The notes beneath the pieces are model-generated. The model was not told the DNA's origin, did not search any database, and worked only from the letters and a program-made list of their open reading frames with translations. Of a DNA stretch of 64,000 nucleotides, positions 47,626 through 57,772 are shown piece by piece. The position numbers and the translations under genes are program-made. This DNA comes from Pholis gunnellus (lineage: Eukaryota; Chordata; Actinopteri; Perciformes; Pholidae), in the NCBI GenBank assembly GCA_910591455.2, contig OU342816.1:17731638-17795637 (forward strand). Reading direction: 5' to 3'. Position 1 is the first letter of the stretch. Each line of letters begins with the position of its first letter.

Positions 47626-49788
47626 ATGCTTTCCATCACGAGCACCATCATCAAACGCACCAGTGTCCTCCAGCGCGTGAAGCTACTACACACGTCTCCT
47701 ACTGTCAAAATGCCGATTCAGGTGAGAGTTGCATGCGTCGAGCTAACGTTGGCCGCGTGCGCCACATAAGTCTTAAAGAGAGAGGTGTCGTTTTATTTAC
47801 TGTCGTAGAATGAACTAAACTACACGACTAGTCGCATATGCGTCGCCTTCTTGCCTGTAGCTCACCATGCTAGCTGTCCCTCTGAAACCCCGTCGCCATC
47901 ACAATAATGAGCCAGGAGAGCTATACTTTGCTTGTTTGTTGACTCTAAACCGTGTCCGTCCTCTCGGCACTTTACCAGCAGCCTCATCGACACCTGCTGG
48001 AGCATTGCACGTAGCATTATGCAAACATTCAATGATTAACATCTAGCTGTCGTCTGGCTGCTCCAATGTCTATTTATACATCACGTTATTCAGTCGAAAC
48101 CCGACACAGACCTGCGTAGTTAACTTAGTCTTAGTTTGTTTGTTTGTTATATTAGGTTAGGTTTTGTTGGCGTCAGTGAATGTATGTAAAAGCACACGTA
48201 ACGTATTGTTATTCCCTAAGTCCTTGAGGAAGTTCATTTACAGCTAAACTGTGCCTGAGCTTCACAGCTGCAAATATTGTGACCTTACAAATACTGTTTA
48301 AATTAAATGCATTCAAGGGCATCCCTAAAGTAATATAAATATCGTTGAAAACTGTGTGTTAAAGTGTCGCTTATTAGTCGGTCGATGTTGGTGTTAATTT
48401 GAATTAAGGTATTCGGCCATTTTATCGAAACGCATGCGTCTATATTTCTGGTGATTTGTCGCCCTCTAGTGGCAATAAGTGTGCAAGTGTGCGCCTATTA
48501 AAATGTCTATCCTGTTCAGATTATTTACTCCATCATTTGCTAAACCCCCATGCTCATATCTTTCATTACATTTGTATAATTTGACAATGTGGATCTACTT
48601 TCTTGCATTCATGTGTACTTAATCCCCAACAGGTTGGTGAAAAGCTCCCGGCGGTGGAAGTCCATGAGGGCGAACCAGGAAATAAGGTGTCCATGGATCA
48701 GCTCTTCAAGGGGAAGAAGGGAGTCCTCTTTGCTGTACCTGGAGCTTTTACCCCTGGTTGTTCCAAGGTTGAGACCACGCTGTCGTCTCTTGTTATCTGT
48801 GTCTTGCTGTGCACGATCATCTTTGCAATCAGCTGACGTTGTGTGTGTCTTGTTGCTTTCAGACTCACCTCCCAGGTTTTGTGCAGCAGGCTGAGGACTT
48901 GAAGAGTAAAGGTGTGCAGGAGGTCGCTTGCATTTCTGTCAACGATGCATTTGTCATGGCTGCCTGGGGAAAGGAGCATGGGACAGAGGGCAAGGTATGG
49001 AATGTCATTTTTGGTGCATTTTGGAAATCATAGCTAATGGCACACAACTGAGCTGTGAGCTTATTGCTACTCTCTTCTGCAGGTTCGAATGCTGGCTGAT
49101 TCTACTGGAGCTTTTACAAAGGTAAGACTAAATGTCTGGTGTGTGTGTATATATATATATATATATATCTCTGTTCTTTTTCCTATGACTGTGTACTCAT
49201 CTGTCTTTGTCTTTCTGCCTCTTAGGCGGTTGACCTGCTACTTGACAGTGATCAGATTGTGCAGGCACTTGGGAACAAGCGATCCAAGAGGTATTGATCC
49301 TTTTGCCAATTTCAGTTTTCCAGTATCCGATTGATCACATCTCTAAAAAAAACCATTTTCTCCAATTAGTGCCAACGTAAACTCATGCCGTCTCAGAAAT
49401 CATTCCCTCTTTACTGTCCTAGTGCACAGTATTAACTGTCCACAATTGTATTTGAGTGTCTGAGTTTGGAAGTTTAGATATAAAATAAATTCTGAAATAG
49501 AGCATGTGGACCTTGAACCAGAGGCCAATGCTAACATAACAGTATTTCTAGAATAATACTGAGAGAATTATCTTTCATTTATCTTATTTTATCATTAGTG
49601 CATTGTAGTCAGTGTCTGGCTTTTACTGGTACATTTGAAGTCCATAGCTACAAATCCTTGTGCACTTGATCCTGTGTTTCAGATATGCTATGCTGGTGGA
49701 AGATGGCGTTGTGAAGAAGATCAATGTGGAGCCTGATGGCACTGGACTGACCTGCAGCCTGGCGTCCAATGTTCTGTCTGTGCTGTAG
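47626..49788 (+). CDS. prdx5: peroxiredoxin 5, six coding exons
   Basis: Atypical two-cysteine peroxiredoxin that reduces H2O2, alkyl hydroperoxides and peroxynitrite with thioredoxin as donor. Coding exons: 47626-47721, 48633-48767, 48863-48994, 49083-49121, 49226-49290, 49683-49788; 190 residues. Residues 1-28 are basic and hydroxylated without acidic residues, fitting a mitochondrial presequence. A second in-frame ATG gives Met29 at the start of the mature domain (MPIQVGEKLPAVEV), matching the human site used for the cytosolic and peroxisomal form. Peroxidatic Cys75 lies in AFTPGCSK, Cys100 in VACISVNDAF and the resolving Cys180 in GTGLTCSLASN; spacing is as in human apart from one extra residue. 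The C-terminus is SVL where human has the peroxisomal SQL signal. The exon ending 48767 uses the weak donor AAG|GTTGAG. The promoter upstream has no TATA box. Confidence 0.96.
48460..48472 (-). promoter_or_regulatory. CTCF-like motif in prdx5 intron 1
   Basis: On the minus strand the core CCACTAGAGGGCG matches all positions of the CTCF consensus. It faces the two plus-oriented motifs near 30 kb, a convergent arrangement around esrra. Confidence 0.45.
49140..49169. repeat. (GT)n(AT)n microsatellite
   Basis: Short compound repeat in prdx5 intron 4. Confidence 0.8.
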
Positions 49789-49999
49789 GCGTATTTGGAG
49801 CTCATTAAACCACAACTGCAAACACAGAGTCACTGTAAAAGTTGCATTAACAAAGCCCAGTACCACCCTGTTCAATCTTTCTCCTTTTCCCAAAGACGGA
49901 TGCAAAAGTCACATGCCAGTTATTAATGCGCACAACTATGACACGAATGGCAATCCAAGAGAACGGTGTTCCTCCTCTGTATACTGATACCTGTGAGTA

Positions 50000-50005
50000 A
50001 ATAAA
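50000..50005 (+). terminator. prdx5 polyadenylation signal
   Basis: First AATAAA after the prdx5 stop, about 210 bases downstream. This gives a short 3' UTR, common for this gene. Confidence 0.65.
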
Positions 50006-50009
50006 ATTC

Positions 50010-50800
50010 CCCGTAAAAGCAATAATCATGTTTTTCTTCTATTGTTCATAGTGCAAGTTATTTGGTGTGTGTGTTATCAAAATGTCCCACAGCTGTGTTC
50101 TTCTTATGAATAATGAGGACAAAATGCCCAGTGTCATGTTTTCATGTCATAATAAACAGTACAAATAAATCACATTGGTCAGACAAGCACATTGTATGAA
50201 CATGCCATATGAACAATATTTATAAAACAGAGTTTAATCCATCCTACACACTCATGCAACATCAGATTTTTGAAGCACATTGCTGTGATTGATGATAGAA
50301 ATGTATGCATCACCTTCACCACATAACAAGGACTTTGCGTTGGCATCACGTATACTGAAATCCATTTTGACTCATTTTCAAATTTAATACATCTAACTTT
50401 AGAAGGATAATCACCAGTCTTTGATGTTATGTTTGTCGTAATTTTAAACAGAATTTAGACGATTGTATTAATCTGAATGTCACTGATTTAAATGGATTAT
50501 TGATTTTTCTGTGGCTGGGAGAGGTATATGAAGAGTAATCCACTTAGAAGTCTTAATTTGTTTTCAATGTTCACACTATGCCAAAGTGGGGTGTGTAATG
50601 ACACCATGATATAGATATACAGTAGAGCCTCAAATGGATAAAGTAGGTTACTCATTATTAGGTAGCTACTGTTATGATATAATACAATTTTCAAAGTTAT
50701 TTTAATGACCCAATATAACATTCATCGTGACATAAGGCTGGATCGATGGTAAGCTACTTGTATATGATCATAAGTTGCTGCCTTGTTGAGAAGTGACAAA
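50010..50800. other. intergenic region between prdx5 and banf1
   Basis: AT-rich, with no recognised exon. The last part before 50976 becomes CpG-richer and probably contains the banf1 promoter. Confidence 0.6.
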
Positions 50801-50819
50801 GCACGGCTGCTCTGTTTAT

Positions 50820-50976
50820 CCTGTAAGTCAACGATCAGGGAACCACAGTACCCGGAACCATAAAGACGCAAGAAACGGGCGCATTGCATTGTGGTCGCCG
50901 GTGCCTAACGGAAACAGAAACCACACGACTCTCCAGCCAACAACGCAAATACTTAGCCAGGACGGGACAATAATTG
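50820..50976 (+). other. probable noncoding first exon of banf1
   Basis: CpG-containing block ending at the strong donor AATTG|GTAAGT (50977). The banf1 start-codon exon begins at an acceptor (TGTTTCAG, exon start 52025) 38 bases before its ATG, so an upstream noncoding exon is needed. Human BANF1 likewise has a noncoding 5' exon. The 5' limit is approximate. Confidence 0.5.
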
Positions 50977-52062
50977 GTAAGTTAATAATACTCCGCCACA
51001 TTACACGTTGCTGATTGTCATTAGCTGAAACATGCCGCAAACAAAACGTAGCACCATACGACGACAGTTAAGAGTTATTATAAATGGCTACTGTGCAATG
51101 AATTTGGAGGCGCCTAAATTCTGAGCTAACTACGCTACTCTCACGCGTCACAGTGCTAACTTAACCGACAACGACACGCTGAGGATTATAACGTTTTAAA
51201 TAAAAGACAACACCCCCTGGTAACAAGCTGCTGTGACTCGTGAGGAAATAAACGATAGCGCACTTTGAGTCTAGTGAACGTTAGCTCGTTGTGCTACAGT
51301 TGTTAGCACTGAAATGTAGTGCGCGCGCAAATCAACGGTGTGTGTGTACCCTGACCCGCATTGTTGCTATAACAATGATTGTAAACACGTTCGTGTTTAT
51401 CCAGTGTGGAAGGTGTGTGTGAATACTATGCAAACATTCACATTATTTAAATATTGACCCAAATAGTAATTCATTCTGCAGCTCGCACGTTTGCCTGTTT
51501 CTTTTGTCAAAACAACAGGTTTTATTGCCTGATATGTCCATCAGCGATCTAACAATACTGTATTTAACACCAGGTCAGCCTCTCAAGTCAGTGCACACGG
51601 TGTATCCTGTAATGTTACAGCATACAGTGCAGTGAAAGTAATGACTTTAGCAGAAACATAACACTATTTTTAGCACAAACACGTCCCCTTCACGTACATT
51701 ACCGTTTATTGGGTGAGCACCAAGACTCATTGCCCTGTTTAATCTTCTTTTAAATTAGGAGCATTACCCAGTATTGTCGTGACATGTGACATTTATAGTA
51801 AATGGAAGTTTCCTTCAGGATAGACCTTCCACTGGGGAAGATATCACGTGTCTGCTGATGTCTGTGGGTTGTTGGTGGTTAAATCAAATATATAAATGGC
51901 TACAACTACTACACTGTTAATTTGATTTGGGGGGGTGGGGGGGTGTATTTAAAAAATGTACTTTATGGGGTTGCATTCTCTGAAGCATGATTTTTACATT
52001 CTCTCTCTCTCTTTTGTGTTTCAGTTAAGTAGTTGGTGATCTTTGACCGCCTATAAGCAGCC

Positions 52063-52985
52063 ATGTCGTCGACATCCCAAAAACATAAAGACTTTGTGGC
52101 CGAGCCCATGGGGGAGAAGCCTGTAGGGGCTCTTGCGGGCATCGGAGACGCACTCGGCGGAAGACTGGAGGAGAAAGGTTTTGATAAGGTAATGCAGATC
52201 TGATTTCTTTGCCTTTTTATCAAATGCACTGTCTCCAGAGGGTGCTCGTCGGTGCGGCGATAGTGGTATTGTCACAGTAACTGTATTTGGGTCTTGAAAT
52301 CAGTTCAGAAAAATAATGAATGTAAACAAGAAATGCAGCAGATTATGAAATTCGGTGTTTGAGTGTGAACCAGTGTATGGTTGTGTTAACACCGTAGACA
52401 GGTTATCAAACTCACAGTTAGGTGGAACTCAAATCAAGCTGAACTTGATTAACAAGCTATTCAGCGTTCTCAGGAACATGGCTTCATCTTAAAATAGCAA
52501 ACGATAACGCTTGCACTAAGTTCTATAAGGTGGGGTAAAAGTATCCTAATCCTTTTGTTTTCCTGTTATCCAGTAGGCTACCACAGACCTGTGGGTATCA
52601 TTTAGACATTTCTGACTTTTTTGTGTGTGTGTGAATAGACCTGCTTAAGATCTATTCTCATTGTACTGTAAGTAGTGTCCAGCCATCCCTTCTCTACATA
52701 ACAATGTCATTACTTTTGAAGTTGCGATCCAGCATCGGCTTCTTGACAAACGGGGCCGTCAATGTGGGAAATCCTGTGACGCATGCATCCCCGTCCTGAT
52801 TAGATTCTCTGTTGTGTGTTCATCTCTCCCTTTCGCAGGCGTACGTCGTCCTCGGGCAGTTTCTTGTGCTAAAGAAAGATGAGGAGCTTTTCCGGGATTG
52901 GCTGAAGGACACTTGCAGAGCAAATGTGAAACAACAAGGTGACTGCTATGGCTGCCTTAAAGAATGGTGTGATGCCTTCTTATAG
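52063..52985 (+). CDS. banf1: barrier-to-autointegration factor, two coding exons
   Basis: Small nuclear protein that binds double-stranded DNA without sequence specificity, bridges it as a dimer and recruits LEM-domain proteins and lamins during nuclear envelope reassembly; it also restrains foreign cytosolic DNA. Coding exons 52063-52188 and 52839-52985 join in phase 0 and give 90 residues (human 89, very similar throughout). The N-terminus MSSTSQKHKDF carries the Ser/Thr residues phosphorylated by VRK1 in the mammalian protein. GEKPVGALAGIGDALGGRL is the helix-hairpin-helix DNA contact. AYVVLGQFLVLKKDEELFRDWL and the Cys-rich end DCYGCLKEWCDAFL complete the fold. The ATG at 52063 has an excellent context (GCAGCCATGTC). 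Confidence 0.97.
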
Positions 52986-52989
52986 AGCC

Positions 52990-54790
52990 TTCAGCCATTG
53001 TTTTCTACTTCTGAAGTCCGAACTGTACATTAGCTCTTCAGTGATCTTGATTCAATTCAGCTACACCGTATATATGAACTGCCACTCTTCACACGAACGA
53101 GGTTCAGTTTATTTATTTTGAACTTCTTCAAATTTTCAGTGTATTTCTGAAATCCTTTGACCCCCTAAACAGATTTCACACATGCCCTCCTCCTGGTCTA
53201 TCACTAGTGGGTCTAGACTAATACTGGCTCACTCTTTCTTCAAATTGACATCGTTATAAAGTTGGCTGGAGAATCACAACAACGTGCCAATTCTATCTCA
53301 CCTACTCACCGTCAGTAGATCTTCTTATGGCAGTCTTTTAAACTTGTAATGGTAAAAGCCCGGGTGTAACTAATAACAATAATGGTGGCTCCTGTCCATT
53401 TGTGTCGACCAGTGAATCGTGTAACGCTGGGTTCAGAGGCGCTTCAGGCTGAAACTGTCCTGTTTGCGTGTTTGGGAAAAGGCTGCTCATGTGCATAATA
53501 TTCAATTTGTCCTAGACCATTGAAATACTGCATGTACGTTCTATTAAAGGTTGAATTTTAAATGTATGGTTCATCCGTTGTTGGTCATGTACTGGGAATT
53601 TCAATGTCTTAAGCCGCACATGGCTACTTTGTTTTTATGTGTTTCAGTTGAGCACACACTTGTCTTTCTGTGTGAAGTAGTGATTTACCAGAACAATCCA
53701 GACTAATATTCTTACTCACCTTCAACTCTTGGGCTTCGTGCCCCGATTGCCTGTTTTTTAAAGCCATTGGAAAGTTGTACGCTGTCTTGTTTAAAATAGT
53801 TCATTGTAACACAGTTCAGCATCACCAACAATGTTTAAAAATGTGACTGTTTTATGTGACAAACTAAAACTAAACCTCAAAACCTATGTGACACTGGTAT
53901 AAGCAAAGATGTAGATCTTTTTTTTATTTTATTACACACACTTTTAACTTTTGATCTTGCATATGAAGAAGCAGCGTGGCCAGACCCTATGGTCTGCTCA
54001 GAGCTTGTTTGAACCTCATGGAAAAGTATATAAATAAAGATGGAGATGAAACAAACTCAAAACACTGTCAAAAACGTGTCAGTCTATTGCTGATGAGCCG
54101 AATGTGGTATATGTCTACTAAGATGGAGGATACCGCTGAAGCATTTAGTACCTGCCGGAGAGTAAACGTACAACATGTGCAGATTGATGCAGCTTGTTGT
54201 GCGTGTGTGTGTGCGTGTGTGTGTGCTCAGAATCATATGACAGCCATCCAGGTCAAAAGAAATGACCGTGATTCAGTAAATCAATCGGCACCCTGTTTGT
54301 CCGTCAACAGTTAAGAAGCTGCGTCGTTGATATGCTGCAGTGTATGTTAGAATGTATTTAAAGCTTCAGTAGAAGATTAGACCTCATTTCTGTTTCAAAT
54401 CAAAACCCCAACAAGAGGGAGACTAACCCATCCAATCTAAACAAAGGGAATCCACTGCTCTCTGTTTCCGGTGGCTTTAAGTGGAGTAAGAAGCACAAGT
54501 AGTATGTATTGTGTCACACCATCGAGCCTGATTTAGGTCAGGCCTTCATCACTGATCTTTTATATTTCCGTTGACTGTGTTTGTAAACATGAGATGCCTT
54601 AACGCGCGCCAGTATATGTGTTTCATTCAGTCCGGTGAGCTACTACCTGCAGTAGTGCATGTCCAGACTGTGTCACAGCACCGGCTGTTAGAGGATGTAA
54701 CCGTTGTGTAGCAGCTTTTTGTTAACCTCTATTTGACTGTGTAAACTCTTTGGTTTTTATATTGCTCTCATCATTAAAGAATAAAGATAT
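52990..54790 (+). other. banf1 3' UTR or downstream region
   Basis: No coding sequence recognised. An ATTAAA at 53543 and an AATAAA at 54780 are possible ends; the second would give a 1.8 kb 3' UTR. The open frame at 53976-54314 has no family features. Confidence 0.4.
54780..54785 (+). terminator. distal banf1 polyadenylation signal
   Basis: AATAAA on the plus strand, with another at 54871-54876. It lies close to a minus-strand AATAAA (54910-54915), so the two convergent genes may end back to back. Confidence 0.35.
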
Positions 54791-54909
54791 ATAAAAGACA
54801 AGCATCAGATTTGGAAACATGTATTTATTTTTCTTATAATGTGTCCGTTTAAATTATTCCATTTTTATCAAATAAAATCACAAGTGAGAGAGAATCTTTG
54901 ATAACAGGT

Positions 54910-54915
54910 TTTATT
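54910..54915 (-). terminator. possible distal gng3 polyadenylation signal
   Basis: AATAAA on the minus strand, about 1.5 kb after the gng3 stop. A nearer minus-strand AATAAA is at 56124-56129. Which one is used cannot be decided from sequence. Confidence 0.3.
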
Positions 54916-56123
54916 TCACTACATGATGTTCCATGATCTCTCTTTCACCAAAACTCCAAATGTATATATTTGCAGGATATTGACAACACGTTGGTTCATT
55001 GTTTTGAACCGGTCCAGAGCAGAGGATGCCACGGAGCTCATGAGACGAGACGCCCGAGGGAACTCCAAATGAGAGATAATTTGTTTTGTTTGTGTGGATC
55101 TGATTGAACAGAACTAAACCTTTGCCTGTACTGTAGATGGAGGAATAACCACAGACAAAGTGACACCTTTCAAATGAAAAAGTCATTCACATGAGTGAGC
55201 AGAGACGTGAGACTGAAGGACCCCTCTGCTCTGGAGAACCTCAGACCTGATGACGTACGCCATTCTTTAAAAGTACATTTTAACTGCTTGTATTTATCTT
55301 TTGCCTCAAAGAAATATGAAACTGTTCATTTCAATCAAATATCTGACTTAGCTTTAATGGCATGGATTATATGTCCTTAACCCCTGGAATGTTGTTAATA
55401 TTTTAGGGGGGGGGGGGGTCAATTGAACTATAAAATCTTGATTTGACAGTGATCAGATGCTGAGAATCGTTGCTTACCTTTCACAGTAGCACCTACGCAT
55501 ACACATACACACCCACGCTACAGCAACAGCATAGAAATGAGCAAAATGCTAAAATCGTACTAAAACCTCGAACTACATTGAATCGATGATTATACTCCGG
55601 TCATAAACAGCTGTTGTCCTAAACTGCCAAAACAGGAAAGTGGATGAGGAATACAAAACATGTTGACGACAGATGGGACGTCGCTCTGAAGGACAAATTC
55701 AGCTGTTGGAGGGAGAATGAAGACCTCCGCCTGTAAGTAAAGCACGTCTAATCTGAAGAAGAGTGTTATTACCTCCGCCTACAAGTAATCACCACACGGG
55801 AAGTACTTCACCACCGGACATAGGCTTTGTTTTCTTCTTTCTTCTCACTTGCCAGATCTCAAATGTATAGACCGTTTTTGTGAGGAGAACTGACCGCCCT
55901 GACCTATCAGAGCAGCATCTGAGACATGTAGCACCACCACAACCCAAAGACCCAGTGTGGCAATTTAGCCTCCCAGTTAAACGAGTCTAATGCTGCAGAA
56001 TCCATACGAGTCTGTTCCCATTAAGACACTCGATGATCAAATCTCTTCTTTTTGGCAGTTACCTGTAATATCGATGAGCATGAAATGTGTTGAACATTTA
56101 ACAGATGATAGCTGTTTCTTACA

Positions 56124-56129
56124 TTTATT
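56124..56129 (-). terminator. proximal gng3 polyadenylation signal
   Basis: AATAAA on the minus strand about 290 bases downstream of the gng3 stop codon; it would give a short 3' UTR. Between here and 54915 I see no coding sequence on either strand. Confidence 0.45.
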
Positions 56130-56416
56130 GTTTTTCATAATGATAACTCTGACTCTTTTCTGATTGCTTTCAGGTTTTGTTTCAAGTTTTTTTTCTTCTT
56201 CTTCTTCCCCTCTAACACTGAGACGGACGTCAGCAGTTAAAGAATTTAGTTTGAGACATTTTGTAGTTGATTACGTGTACTGTACATCGGCAGCTTTTAT
56301 GCAAGGTTACTATAGTACATTGATGTCTTATTCAGATCAGAAGTACATGTACACACTGTACATACATGTACATACTGTACAGTTGTACCGTCAATCACAA
56401 CAATCCCTGATTGGTC

Positions 56417-57457
56417 TCAAAGAAGAGCGCAGAAGAATTTCTTCTCCCTGTAAGGGTTCTCTGAGGTGGGCACGGGGGTGATGAGCGGGTCGTCACAGGA
56501 GTGTGCGTCGCAGTACGCCATCAGGTCGGCGGCTGCCTTTGATACCTGGAGATGAGGATGCTCAGATTCAGGGCGGGTCATGAACATGAATGCATTATTC
56601 TCTCAGGATCTGGATTTAGAAATTAAAAAGTTCTCTAAACAGTTTATTGCGGGTCATACAGATTTGGCAGAGTTCATATAAAAGATCTGTTTTAAAACCC
56701 TCATGAAGATCAGTGGTGTGTTGTCTTGTAATCTCCCAGTTTTCATTTTATCCCCATCTTTTGTTCCTGTCTGAGGTCCACGCGTGTCATTATATACAGT
56801 GTGTAGTCGTAATAATATCTTAAAGTAAGGACACCATTTACAACCCCTCACCACATCATGTTACAGTCTTGGCTTTAAAGCCTTGGTCTCAATGTTTTAG
56901 TGTCTTTTATTGACGGCTCAGATTTGGCTAATGAAGATTAAACCTATTGTATCAAATGTTTCTCTACCAAAGCAGAGCATTTTCTTATGTCTGGATGAGA
57001 AAATGCAAATGGCTATACTACTATAAATAATACTAAACAGAATGAGCGAGTGAAATATCGATTCATTTGAAGAAAACCGGATGTTTGCAGTTACAAAGGT
57101 ATCACAGTAGAGCAGAGAACACAGGCGTAATCGAGCATGAGCACAAACACAGGCAGTGACACAATACAGAATCAATAACAGTAGAGTTTGAGTGGAAAAT
57201 ATGGACATCAGTACATAACTAATTGGATTTACTTAGAAATGTAGCAGTTGTAGAAAATAAAAGTGTACAAAGAAAACATCTAGTTTTGCTTTATACATTT
57301 ACAGAACATCTAAAACATGTTAAAGGTCCATATTAATTGCTTGATATGTACTGGGTCTTGTAAAGTCTTGGAGTTAAGAGAAGGAAGCACGTCTTCCTCA
57401 CTGCAAAAGATGCTTCATCGTTCTGAACACTGCTGGTTCAAACTTTCTTCTTTTTCC

Positions 57458-57495
<38 letters not shown>

Positions 57496-57772
57496 GATCA
57501 TTGTTTTTAACTAGGAAAGAAGCCTCTGCACGGTGTTTTTGATGCCATTAGGAACATGACAGAAGCCAATAACATTTGTAAACTCTCCACTCCATCTTTT
57601 TTTAACAATGTACTTGACTTGCTGTAACATAGGAACACTTCAGATTTCAGTGAAAAAGTAAAGCTTTTCTTACCTTTATCCTGCAAAAACTAGCCTCTAT
57701 CTTCAGTTGCTCCACCAGCTTCCTGGCTTGGCCGACACTCATGCCGCTGTTCACTGGGGTGTCTCCTTTCAT
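56417..57772 (-). CDS. gng3: G protein gamma 3 subunit, two coding exons
   Basis: Gamma subunit that pairs with G-beta to form the signalling dimer of heterotrimeric G proteins; in vertebrates GNG3 is mainly neuronal and acts at the plasma membrane. Coding exons on the minus strand are 57772-57674 and 56545-56417, joined in phase 0, giving 75 residues, exactly the human length. It begins MKGDTPVNSGMSVGQARKL, continues through the coiled-coil helix EQLKIEASFCRIK to the intron, then VSKAAADLMAYCDAHSCDD and the signature PLITPVPTSENPYREKKFF. It ends in the CAAX box CALL, a geranylgeranylation signal. The intron lies between Lys33 and Val34 and is flanked by a GTAAG donor and a CCAG acceptor. Both exons are too short to stand out as long ORFs. 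It is convergent with banf1. Confidence 0.97.
57463..57490. repeat. (AT)n microsatellite in gng3 intron
   Basis: AT dinucleotide run of about 14 units in the single coding-region intron of gng3. Confidence 0.9.

Noticed and set aside
54911..55186. 91-codon minus-strand ORF downstream of gng3
   Set aside because: No resemblance to a known family and no splice context; it would lie in a possible gng3 3' UTR.
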